Of a stretch of DNA of 5,988 nt, positions 1-4,755 are shown piece by piece. Position numbers and translations under genes: made by a program. Numbering within the stretch: position 1 is the stretch's first letter; each line of letters begins with the position of its first letter. The notes below the pieces were generated by a model. That model ran no database searches, had not been told where the DNA came from, and worked only from the letters and a program-made list of their open reading frames with translations. Source of the stretch: Pseudomonadota bacterium (lineage in GTDB: Bacteria; Pseudomonadota; Alphaproteobacteria; Rhizobiales; Xanthobacteraceae); the NCBI GenBank assembly GCA_023390955.1, contig JAEWBW010000235.1:1-5988 (forward strand), given 5' to 3'.

Positions 1-252
1 GCGGGCCGCGCCAACGGCATCGCCGCGATCACCCCGGAGCGGGTGATCCGCGAAGGCGCGGCCATGGCACAGCTGCTCGCGGTCATCGACGAGGACCCCG
101 ACGTCGCCATGCTGGTGCTCGCCGCCAATCCCGGCGCGGAAGGACCGGGACCGCTCGTCTCGCTCCTCGCGCATGCGGTGGGGACCTTCCCGATCCCGGT
201 GACGATCATTTCCGGCGCGCTGAGCGACGAAAGCGTGGATTCGTTGTCGTAG
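1..252 (+). CDS. Universal stress protein (UspA-like), C-terminal part only
   Basis: The reading frame is open from the first base of the window and ends at TAG 250-252, so this is the last 83 residues of a protein that begins upstream. The visible part has an alternating strand/helix pattern: a helix around VIREGAAMAQLLAVIDED, a hydrophobic strand (AMLVLAAN), a glycine-rich segment (PGAEGPGPLVSLLA), then a final strand (FPIPVTII) and an acidic tail. This matches the second half of the UspA fold, in which the last strand follows a Gly-rich nucleotide-binding loop. The classic ATP-binding G-2x-G-9x-G(S/T) motif is not perfectly present, so ATP binding is uncertain. Usp proteins are cytoplasmic and linked to stress survival. 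The family call rests on fold pattern and recall of similar rhizobial proteins. The GTG at 43 is internal to the frame and should not be used as the start. Confidence 0.72.
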   Translation, partial: AGRANGIAAITPERVIREGAAMAQLLAVIDEDPDVAMLVLAANPGAEGPGPLVSLLAHAVGTFPIPVTIISGALSDESVDSLS

Positions 253-267
253 CGACGGAGCCTTTTA

Positions 268-424
268 CCCTTCCCTGGAGGGGCAGGGTCGGCTCATGTT
301 GAGCGCAGTAAGACATGAGACGGGGTGGGGTGACGGTCTCTCCACATCGAACACTGCCCGTGTTGAGAGATCACCCCACCCCGCTCGCGTTGCGCGCGAT
401 CGACCCTCCCCCTCCAGGGGAGGA
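268..424. repeat. Cloverleaf-like intergenic inverted-repeat element
   Basis: This stretch of about 157 bases folds back on itself. The outer arms 273-290 and 402-419 are complementary at 17 of 18 positions. Inside them, 293-299 pairs with 313-319 (CTCATGT/ACATGAG). A perfect 13-bp arm pairs 321-333 with 371-383 (CGGGGTGGGGTGA), extended by 337-346 with 361-370 (one mismatch) and tipped by AACAC/GTGTT. A GC-rich stretch at 384-400 could form a third small arm. It lies between the convergent Usp gene and the 67-residue gene, a usual place for dispersed palindromic elements. I recall similar CCCTCC..GGAGGG-edged elements in many Bradyrhizobium intergenic regions, but copy number cannot be shown from one window. 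Possible roles are transcription termination, mRNA 3'-end protection, or a non-autonomous mobile element. No flanking target-site duplication is evident. Confidence 0.8.
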
Positions 425-462
425 TAAGAACGGCGGCTTCATCAAGAAGTGCGGGGTGAGTT

Positions 463-666
463 CTAGTTCGCTGCGCGGTGCCTGGCACGGCGGGGAATCG
501 ACTGGCAGGCCAGTCCATCGGCAAGACGCTTGAAATCCTCGCGCTTGCCGCTGCGGATCAGCCGACTGAACTCATCTGGGGTGAAAGGCAGGCTTGGATC
601 ATCCAGCGCCGGATACCGCATACGTGGTTTGAAGAACCAGATCACCAGGCTAGCCAGCCGCCGCAT
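463..666 (-). CDS. Hypothetical small basic protein, 67 aa
   Basis: I do not recognise this family. The ATG at 664-666 is preceded on the minus strand by a good ribosome binding site (GAGGG, about 8 bases upstream), and codon use is G/C-rich at third positions like the neighbouring real genes. The protein has a short hydrophobic N-terminus (residues 4-12, LASLVIWFF), then a Pro-rich linker, a segment FTPDEFSRLIRSGKREDFKRL (29-48) that looks like two short amphipathic helices, and an Arg-rich tail. The hydrophobic patch is too short for a confident membrane span, though it could touch a membrane. The gene lies 140 bases downstream of the nitroreductase on the same strand. The two could be co-transcribed, but the gap is wide enough for a separate promoter. 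An overlapping plus-strand frame exists but has no comparable start signal. Confidence 0.6.
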   Translation of the reverse strand: MRRLASLVIWFFKPRMRYPALDDPSLPFTPDEFSRLIRSGKREDFKRLADGLACQSIPRRARHRAAN

Positions 667-806
667 GTGAATTCCCTCGCGCCAGCAACAAACCTCTCAA
701 GGCCTGTATTGTTCCTCCCGCCGCGCAAGGATTGCAAGAGCCGGCTGCTGGTCCGCACCAGAAATTTCCTTGAAAGAACGATCCTCTCTCGCGGCCCGAT
801 CGCGAC

Positions 807-1484
807 TCAGTCGGCAAATCCGTGGAAGCGCACGAACTGCCTATTTTCTTCGCGATCGGAGCGAACGGCATTCGCGGCAAAGGAGTCGTCGGGGTATCCC
901 ATTGCGACACAGGTCATGATCACTTCCTCGGTTGGAATGCCCGCAACCTCGCGCACGATGTCGGAGCGCATGATGCCCTGCCCGTTGATGACGGAGCCGA
1001 GGCCGCGATCCCATGCCGCGAGCACGAGCCCGTAGCAGAGCGCGCCGAGATCGAAATGGCAGACCGCGCCGGGATCGAGCTCCCGGTCGTAGGTCAGCAC
1101 CAGTGAAACCGGCGCATCGAACTGGCGGAAGCCGCGCAGTACCCAGTCCTGCCGCATCGGCTTGTCGTCGCGTGCAATCCCCATCGCGCCGAACAGCTTC
1201 TTGGCGATATCGACCTGCCGCGTGCGGTGAACGCCCTGGTACTCGCCATGACTGACGATGTCGCGCTTGACCTTGGCGCCTCCGGCCATCTCCTTCATGT
1301 TGCGGCGGCGCAGCTGTTCGAGCGGCGCGCCCGTCAGCACATGGATATGCCAAGGTTGGGTGTTCATCGAGGACGGCGCGCGCTTGGCAGTCTCGATGAT
1401 CGCTTCGATCACCTCACGGGAGACCTGCTGCTTCCGAAATCCCCGCACGCTGCGGCGGGATTGCACCAGCTCTTCGAACTCCAC
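807..1484 (-). CDS. Nitroreductase family FMN-dependent oxidoreductase
   Basis: This cytoplasmic flavoenzyme probably reduces nitro groups or quinone-like compounds with NAD(P)H through bound FMN; the natural substrate is unknown. From a GTG start at 1484 it is 225 residues, normal for the family. The N-terminal motif SRRSVRGF (9-16) supplies FMN-phosphate contacts, and APSSMNTQPWHIHVL (36-50) is the typical FMN/active-site segment. The region FDLGALCYGLVLAAWDRGLGSVING (144-168) is the conserved core helix plus Gly-rich loop, and VAMGYPDD (193-200) is the usual C-terminal strand. I chose GTG 1484 because a GAGGGG motif lies about 6 bases upstream and family homology begins there. The frame remains open to 1586 but the extra 34 residues look non-homologous. 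The gene is divergent from the esterase at 1629, so the two share a 144-bp control region. The family is clear, the substrate is not. Confidence 0.92.
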   Translation of the reverse strand: MEFEELVQSRRSVRGFRKQQVSREVIEAIIETAKRAPSSMNTQPWHIHVLTGAPLEQLRRRNMKEMAGGAKVKRDIVSHGEYQGVHRTRQVDIAKKLFGAMGIARDDKPMRQDWVLRGFRQFDAPVSLVLTYDRELDPGAVCHFDLGALCYGLVLAAWDRGLGSVINGQGIMRSDIVREVAGIPTEEVIMTCVAMGYPDDSFAANAVRSDREENRQFVRFHGFAD

Positions 1485-1541
1485 CTCGTCCCCCTCATCT
1501 CGCTTGCGCGCCACGCACGAAGGCCATGACCGGACCGCCTG

Positions 1542-1570
1542 TTGCCCGCTGCTCGCGCGAAATCTATGCT
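1542..1570 (+). promoter_or_regulatory. Candidate sigma-70-type promoter of the esterase gene
   Basis: TTGCCC (1542-1547) and TATGCT (1565-1570) are separated by 17 bases, each matching the consensus at 4 of 6 positions. Transcription would begin near 1577 and give a leader of about 50 bases. That leader is rich in A and C, nearly free of G, and probably unstructured up to the ribosome binding site. This is a pattern match only. Confidence 0.33.
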
Positions 1571-1612
1571 GACGGCCAACCAACACTCAACAAGCCCAAA
1601 ACCAAAAAACAA

Positions 1613-1618
1613 AGAGGA
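1613..1618 (+). promoter_or_regulatory. Ribosome binding site that fixes the esterase start
   Basis: AGAGGA lies 10 bases before ATG 1629. It supports that ATG over the in-frame upstream starts at 1542 and 1566, neither of which has a comparable site. Confidence 0.6.
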
Positions 1619-1628
1619 CCGCTCGACC

Positions 1629-2591
1629 ATGGCCGCACCGCTCGATCCCGTCATCTCCCAGATCATTCCCTTGCTGCCGCTTCGCGACGCAGCGACGATG
1701 ACGCCACAGGGCTCCCGCGATGCCTTGCGTGCACTTGCTGCCTCGCGTGCCGCAGTGCCGCCGCCGCCCGTCGACAGTGTCCGGGATATTCAGGTGAAAG
1801 GCGGCGCCGGGCCGATCCCGGCGCGCGTTTATGGCATCGGTTCCGGCCCGCGGCCGACCGTGGTGTTCTTCCATGGCGGCGGCTGGGTCGCCGGCGATCT
1901 CGAAACCCATGACCGGCAGGCGCGCAATCTCGCGATCGAGACCGGCGCGGTCGTCGTGTCCGTCGACTACCGCCGTCCGCCCGAGACGCGCTTTCCCGGC
2001 GCGTTCGAGGATGCCTTTGCAGCCGCAAGCGACGTCTTCGCCCGCGTCGCGGAATTTGGCGGCGATCCCAAGCGCCTTGGCGTTGCCGGTGACAGCGCCG
2101 GCGGCAATCTCGCAGCCGCCACTGCAATTGCCTGCCGCGACGCCGGCATCAAGCTCGCTGCGCAGCTGCTGGTCTATCCCGTCACCGACGTACTCGGCAA
2201 CTACGCCGACGCCACTGAGAATGCGCGCTTTCCCTCGCGCAAGGACAATGCCGAAGGCTATTTTCTCTCACGCGCCGTGATGGAGTGGTTCGCCGGCCAT
2301 TATCTCGCTGATCCCAAGCATGGCGCCGACTGGCGCGTCTCGCCGCTGCGGGCGCCCTCGCTGGCCGGCGTAGCGCCAGCGATCGTGACGACGGCCTGGT
2401 ACGATCCGCTGCGCGACGAAGGCGCCGCCTATGCGCGGGCGCTGGAAGCGGCCGGCGTGAAGGTCAAGCATCACGAGGGACCCGGCCTGATCCACGGCTA
2501 TTTCGGCCTTGGTGAAGCCTCCGAGGTCGCACGGGCCGAAGCGCAGCGGGCTCGTGCAGACTTCAAGGCCCTGCTCGCCCGCGGAGTCTAG
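1629..2591 (+). CDS. Alpha/beta-hydrolase, hormone-sensitive-lipase-type (family IV) esterase
   Basis: This 320-residue enzyme should hydrolyse short-chain carboxylic esters; its natural substrate is unknown. It carries the family IV signatures in the expected order. The oxyanion-hole motif HGGGW is at residues 82-86. DYRRPPE at 113-119 corresponds to the usual DYRLAPE. The nucleophile motif GDSAGGN at 154-160 has Ser156 as catalytic serine. Asp259 in WYDPLRDEG and His289 in IHGYF complete the triad. The first 50 residues resemble the cap region, with helical and Pro-rich stretches. There is no signal peptide, so it is probably cytoplasmic. Length and motif spacing are typical and nothing looks broken. 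The gene is divergent from the nitroreductase and converges on the cupin gene with only 3 bases between stop codons, leaving no room for a separate terminator. An acetyl-hydrolase or lipase label would be equally compatible. Confidence 0.94.
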   Translation: MAAPLDPVISQIIPLLPLRDAATMTPQGSRDALRALAASRAAVPPPPVDSVRDIQVKGGAGPIPARVYGIGSGPRPTVVFFHGGGWVAGDLETHDRQARNLAIETGAVVVSVDYRRPPETRFPGAFEDAFAAASDVFARVAEFGGDPKRLGVAGDSAGGNLAAATAIACRDAGIKLAAQLLVYPVTDVLGNYADATENARFPSRKDNAEGYFLSRAVMEWFAGHYLADPKHGADWRVSPLRAPSLAGVAPAIVTTAWYDPLRDEGAAYARALEAAGVKVKHHEGPGLIHGYFGLGEASEVARAEAQRARADFKALLARGV

Positions 2592-2594
2592 AAA

Positions 2595-3044
2595 CTAGCC
2601 GCGCTGCGTGGCCGTGTGGCCCCAGGCCTCGTCCCAGTCCTGGCCTGAGGCATCGACCACGCGGCCGTCGGCCTCGAAGAACTTGTTGGGCACCTGGAAG
2701 ATCGCAAGGATCAGCGCGCCGTCCGGACACCAGGCGGAGTGCCGGCTACCCGCCTCGCGCCAGATGAATTCGCCTGCCCCGCAGGCGATGCCCTTGGCCG
2801 GCCCCTCCTTGTCGACCAGCGCGCCTTCGAGCACATAGCTTTGCTCGATGCCGACATGCTCATGATCGGGCAGCACCGATCCCGGTGCGAAGCGCATCAG
2901 GGCCGTCATCAATCCGGTGCCGCGGTCGAACAGCAGGGTCTTGGCCTCACAGCCCGGAAAGCGCGTCTTTTGCCAGTCCATCTTTTGGGGTTGCACCAGA
3001 TGCGAATGCTGGTCGGCGGTCGGCGGGCTCGTCACGGCGTCCAT
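2595..3044 (-). CDS. ChrR-like cupin-domain protein
   Basis: This is a 149-residue single-domain cupin. The first metal motif is PDHEHVGIEQSYVLEG (residues 59-74), giving His61, His63 and Glu67. The second gives His102 in the AGSRHSAW segment. These are the usual 3-His/1-Glu metal ligands, so metal binding is likely. The pattern HEH..EQ.YVLEG followed by GEFIWREAGSRHS most resembles the ChrR cupin-like group, which includes anti-sigma-factor C-terminal domains and acetylacetone or dihydroxyacetophenone dioxygenases. Since no N-terminal zinc anti-sigma domain is present, a stand-alone dioxygenase or sensor is more likely than an anti-sigma factor. I chose ATG 3042-3044 because a GGAACGGAG site lies just upstream; the frame extends to 3119 with 25 non-homologous-looking residues. 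It is divergent from the PsiF-family gene and converges on the esterase. Confidence 0.88.
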   Translation of the reverse strand: MDAVTSPPTADQHSHLVQPQKMDWQKTRFPGCEAKTLLFDRGTGLMTALMRFAPGSVLPDHEHVGIEQSYVLEGALVDKEGPAKGIACGAGEFIWREAGSRHSAWCPDGALILAIFQVPNKFFEADGRVVDASGQDWDEAWGHTATQRG

Positions 3045-3191
3045 GGCAATGCTCCGTTCCTGCGGGAATGAAGCGAGGTTAGCAGGTTCAGGCGAACAGG
3101 TCAGCGCGCACTGCAGCAAGCAGCATTGGGGTCAAGGCGAAATGCTCGCGTCGCGCGCAGGAAATTTGGCTCACCAACGCGTCGATCCTGC

Positions 3192-3220
3192 TTGATTGCG
3201 CCACGATTCGGCGCTCCTAT
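3192..3220 (+). promoter_or_regulatory. Weak candidate promoter of the PsiF-family gene
   Basis: TTGATT (3192-3197) and TCCTAT (3215-3220) are spaced by 17 bases, 33 bases before the start codon. The -10 match is poor. No Pho box (paired CTGTCAT-like repeats) is visible in the 208-bp divergent gap, so phosphate control, known for E. coli psiF, is not supported here. Confidence 0.22.
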
Positions 3221-3252
3221 TCGCCTCGCCAATTTGGCTTAGGGAGACACCT

Positions 3253-3501
3253 ATGATGAAGCGGATTTTCCTGGCTGCCGTGGTCGCGACTTTCGCAGCC
3301 GGCTCGGCCTTCGCGGACGACACCTGCGAGAGCAAGGCGGTCGGCAAGGACGGCAAGGCGCTCGCCGGCGCGGCAAAAACCTCGTTCATGAAAAAGTGCA
3401 AGGAAGACGCCTGCACGCCCAAGGCCGTCGGCTCCGACGGCAAGCCGCTGGCGGGAGCCGCCAAGAACAGCTTTATGAAGAAGTGCGAGACCAGCGCCTA
3501 A
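3253..3501 (+). CDS. PsiF-repeat family secreted small protein
   Basis: This is an 82-residue protein of the PsiF-repeat family, named after the phosphate-starvation-inducible PsiF of E. coli; the molecular function is unknown. Residues 1-21 form a clear Sec signal peptide (MMKR, hydrophobic core, then SAFA before DD), so the mature protein is periplasmic and about 61 residues. It consists of two tandem repeats, C25 to C49 and C54 to C78. Each has the pattern C-x3-AVG-x-DGK-x-LAGAAK-x-SFMKKC and the two are identical at 20 of 25 positions. The Cys pair at the ends of each repeat has the same 24-residue spacing and could form disulfides. An AGGGAGA site (3241-3247) precedes ATG 3253; ATG 3256 is the alternative start. 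A hairpin terminator follows. Overall charge is lysine-rich. Family call is firm, role is not. Confidence 0.9.
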   Translation: MMKRIFLAAVVATFAAGSAFADDTCESKAVGKDGKALAGAAKTSFMKKCKEDACTPKAVGSDGKPLAGAAKNSFMKKCETSA

Positions 3502-3529
3502 GCGTTGCTCGACAATTGCAGCATGCGAT

Positions 3530-3555
3530 AGGCCCGCCCCTGGCGGGCTTATCTT
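3530..3555 (+). terminator. Hairpin terminator after the PsiF-family gene
   Basis: A 7-bp GC-rich stem (3532-3538 GCCCGCC with 3542-3548 GGCGGGC) has a 3-base loop and is followed by TTATCTTT. It begins about 30 bases after the stop at 3501. The T-tract is interrupted, so termination may be partial and some read-through into the 46-residue gene is possible. Confidence 0.6.
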
Positions 3556-3586
3556 TGCCGGTTCATCGCGCCGACGAGGGGATGAC

Positions 3587-3727
3587 ATGAATCAAGCTGA
3601 GCGCAAGCGGAGGCCGATCCATCATTCGCCGATCTTCTGGATCGGCATCGTCCTGTGCCTCGCGGCCATCGCGATCTATCTGTGGTCTGACGACCTCTCA
3701 TGGCGGCCGCTGCCCGCCAAGCAATGA
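3587..3727 (+). CDS. Small single-pass membrane protein, 46 aa
   Basis: This short gene reads MNQAERKRRP, then a neutral stretch, a hydrophobic segment IFWIGIVLCLAAIAIYLW (residues 16-33), and a polar tail SDDLSWRPLPAKQ. The layout of basic N-terminus, one membrane span and acidic C-terminal side predicts an inner-membrane protein with its N-terminus in the cytoplasm. ATG 3587 is preceded by a strong GAGGGG site (3576-3581) five bases away, which is the best evidence that it is translated. The stop TGA 3725-3727 lies 9 bases from the stop of the convergent MBL hydrolase gene. It sits 85 bases after the PsiF-family gene, beyond the hairpin terminator, so it may have its own promoter or depend on read-through. 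I do not recognise a named family. Its small size means automatic annotation may miss it. Confidence 0.68.
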   Translation: MNQAERKRRPIHHSPIFWIGIVLCLAAIAIYLWSDDLSWRPLPAKQ

Positions 3728-3736
3728 GCGCGTGCC

Positions 3737-4612
3737 CTACTCCCGCTTGAAGCGGTAATCGAACGCCGCACCATGCGGCGTGATCAGGCCGACCGTCGGC
3801 GTCGGAAAATGCACCGGCAGGATCAGCGTGTCGGTGTCGGCGACGGACGCGAAGAATTTTCGCCGTGAGACCGCTGACTGCTTTGGATCCCAGTCCGGTT
3901 TCGCCGACCAGTCCGGTTCGCGGCACTGGATCTGGTGATGCATGAGATCGCCGGCGACCACCGCGCGTTGGCCTTTCGAGAAGATGTTCACGCAGCAATG
4001 ACAGGGCGAATGCCCCGGCGTCGGCGTCAGCGTGACGGTGTCATCGAGCGCGTAATCGTCGTCGACCAGCAGCGCCTGCCCGGCTTCGACGATCGGCAGG
4101 CAGTTGTCGCGGAAGACCGTTCCGGGCGGATTGTTGCCCTTGGCGTTCTCCGCCTCCCAGGCCGCGTATTCGCCCTTGTGGAAGACGTACCTTGCATTCG
4201 GAAAGGTCGGCACCCAGCGGCCGTCGCGCAGTGTCGTGTTCCAGCCGGTGTGGTCGATGTGAAGATGCGTGCAGAAGACGTAGTTGATCTGCTCGAAAGA
4301 GATGCCGAGCGCGAACAGCTCGTTGCGCCAGCGCTCCTTCCCAGGAAAATCGAACGGGGGCGGATGGCCCTTGTCCTCGCCGGTGCAGGTGTCGACCAGG
4401 ATGGTGTAGCGCGGGGTGCGGACGACAAAGGTCTGATAGGTGATGACCATCATGCCGCGCGCGGCGTCAAACACCTCCGGCTCCATCGTGGGCAGATGAT
4501 GCCTGAACACGCCCTCGTCATACGCCGGGAAAAAGTCCTGCGGCCGCCGCCACGGCCCTTCCCGCTCGATCACCGCATCGATGGTGATGTCCCCGATCCG
4601 CAATTGCTTCAC
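3737..4612 (-). CDS. MBL-fold metallo-hydrolase (lactonase-like)
   Basis: This 291-residue protein is a metallo-beta-lactamase-fold hydrolase with two likely metal ions. The signature HLHIDH is at residues 116-121 (His116, His118, Asp120, His121), followed by His201 in TPGHSPCH, Asp222 in VAGDLMHH, and His268 in PVHFPTPTVG. All seven expected ligands are therefore present. Overall organisation, with a long N-terminal section before the first metal motif and an HFP.P..G ending, resembles the group containing AHL lactonases and related ester or lactone hydrolases. Quorum quenching is one possibility, but the substrate cannot be read from the sequence. There is no signal peptide, so it is probably cytoplasmic. 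I prefer GTG 4612 over the frame's upstream ATG at 4660 because GGGGAG lies 6 bases before it and the fold begins with VKQLRIGDITI. The gene is divergent from the phosphodiesterase gene. Confidence 0.91.
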   Translation of the reverse strand: MKQLRIGDITIDAVIEREGPWRRPQDFFPAYDEGVFRHHLPTMEPEVFDAARGMMVITYQTFVVRTPRYTILVDTCTGEDKGHPPPFDFPGKERWRNELFALGISFEQINYVFCTHLHIDHTGWNTTLRDGRWVPTFPNARYVFHKGEYAAWEAENAKGNNPPGTVFRDNCLPIVEAGQALLVDDDYALDDTVTLTPTPGHSPCHCCVNIFSKGQRAVVAGDLMHHQIQCREPDWSAKPDWDPKQSAVSRRKFFASVADTDTLILPVHFPTPTVGLITPHGAAFDYRFKRE

Positions 4613-4667
4613 GTTGCGCTCCCCATTTTTGAGCGAGCCTAGCGGGCGCCATGGGACCATTCAAGCC

Positions 4668-4679
4668 GTGCGGCCGCAC
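4668..4679. repeat. Perfect 12-bp palindrome in the MBL/GDPD divergent gap
   Basis: GTGCGGCCGCAC is fully self-complementary and lies in the 143-bp gap between the two divergent start codons. This could be an operator for a dimeric regulator, or chance in GC-rich DNA. No regulator gene is adjacent in the window. Confidence 0.3.
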
Positions 4680-4755
4680 ACAGGCCCATGCGCGACCATC
4701 GCCGCAAATCGACCTCAAACACCCCTGACGGTGATTGCGGAATGGGAAGTACCTA

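Noticed and set aside
294..533. Short frames on both strands through the inverted repeat
   Set aside because: They are products of the palindromic repeat and translate into low-complexity sequence without start signals.
667..806. Possible terminator after the nitroreductase (CTGGT/ACCAG hairpin near 750-763)
   Set aside because: The stem is only five base pairs and no T-tract follows on the minus strand, so I could not support it.
478..1035. 185-residue open frame on the plus strand
   Set aside because: It crosses the 67-residue gene and the nitroreductase C-terminus in antisense, shows no recognisable domain, and has no clear ribosome binding site.
1485..1586. N-terminal extension of the nitroreductase
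   Set aside because: The 34 extra residues do not fit the family and the GTG at 1484 has its own ribosome binding site.
1663..2127. 154-residue minus-strand frame within the esterase
   Set aside because: Its composition is extremely Arg-rich, typical of a reverse-frame shadow in GC-rich coding DNA.
3935..4642. 235-residue open frame on the plus strand
   Set aside because: It is antisense to the MBL hydrolase, whose seven metal ligands and length are intact. High GC makes such shadow frames common, and its translation shows no family motif.
4613..4660. ATG start at 4660 for the MBL hydrolase
   Set aside because: The GTG at 4612 has GGGGAG at good spacing and begins at the first strand of the fold; the 16 extra residues look like leader sequence.
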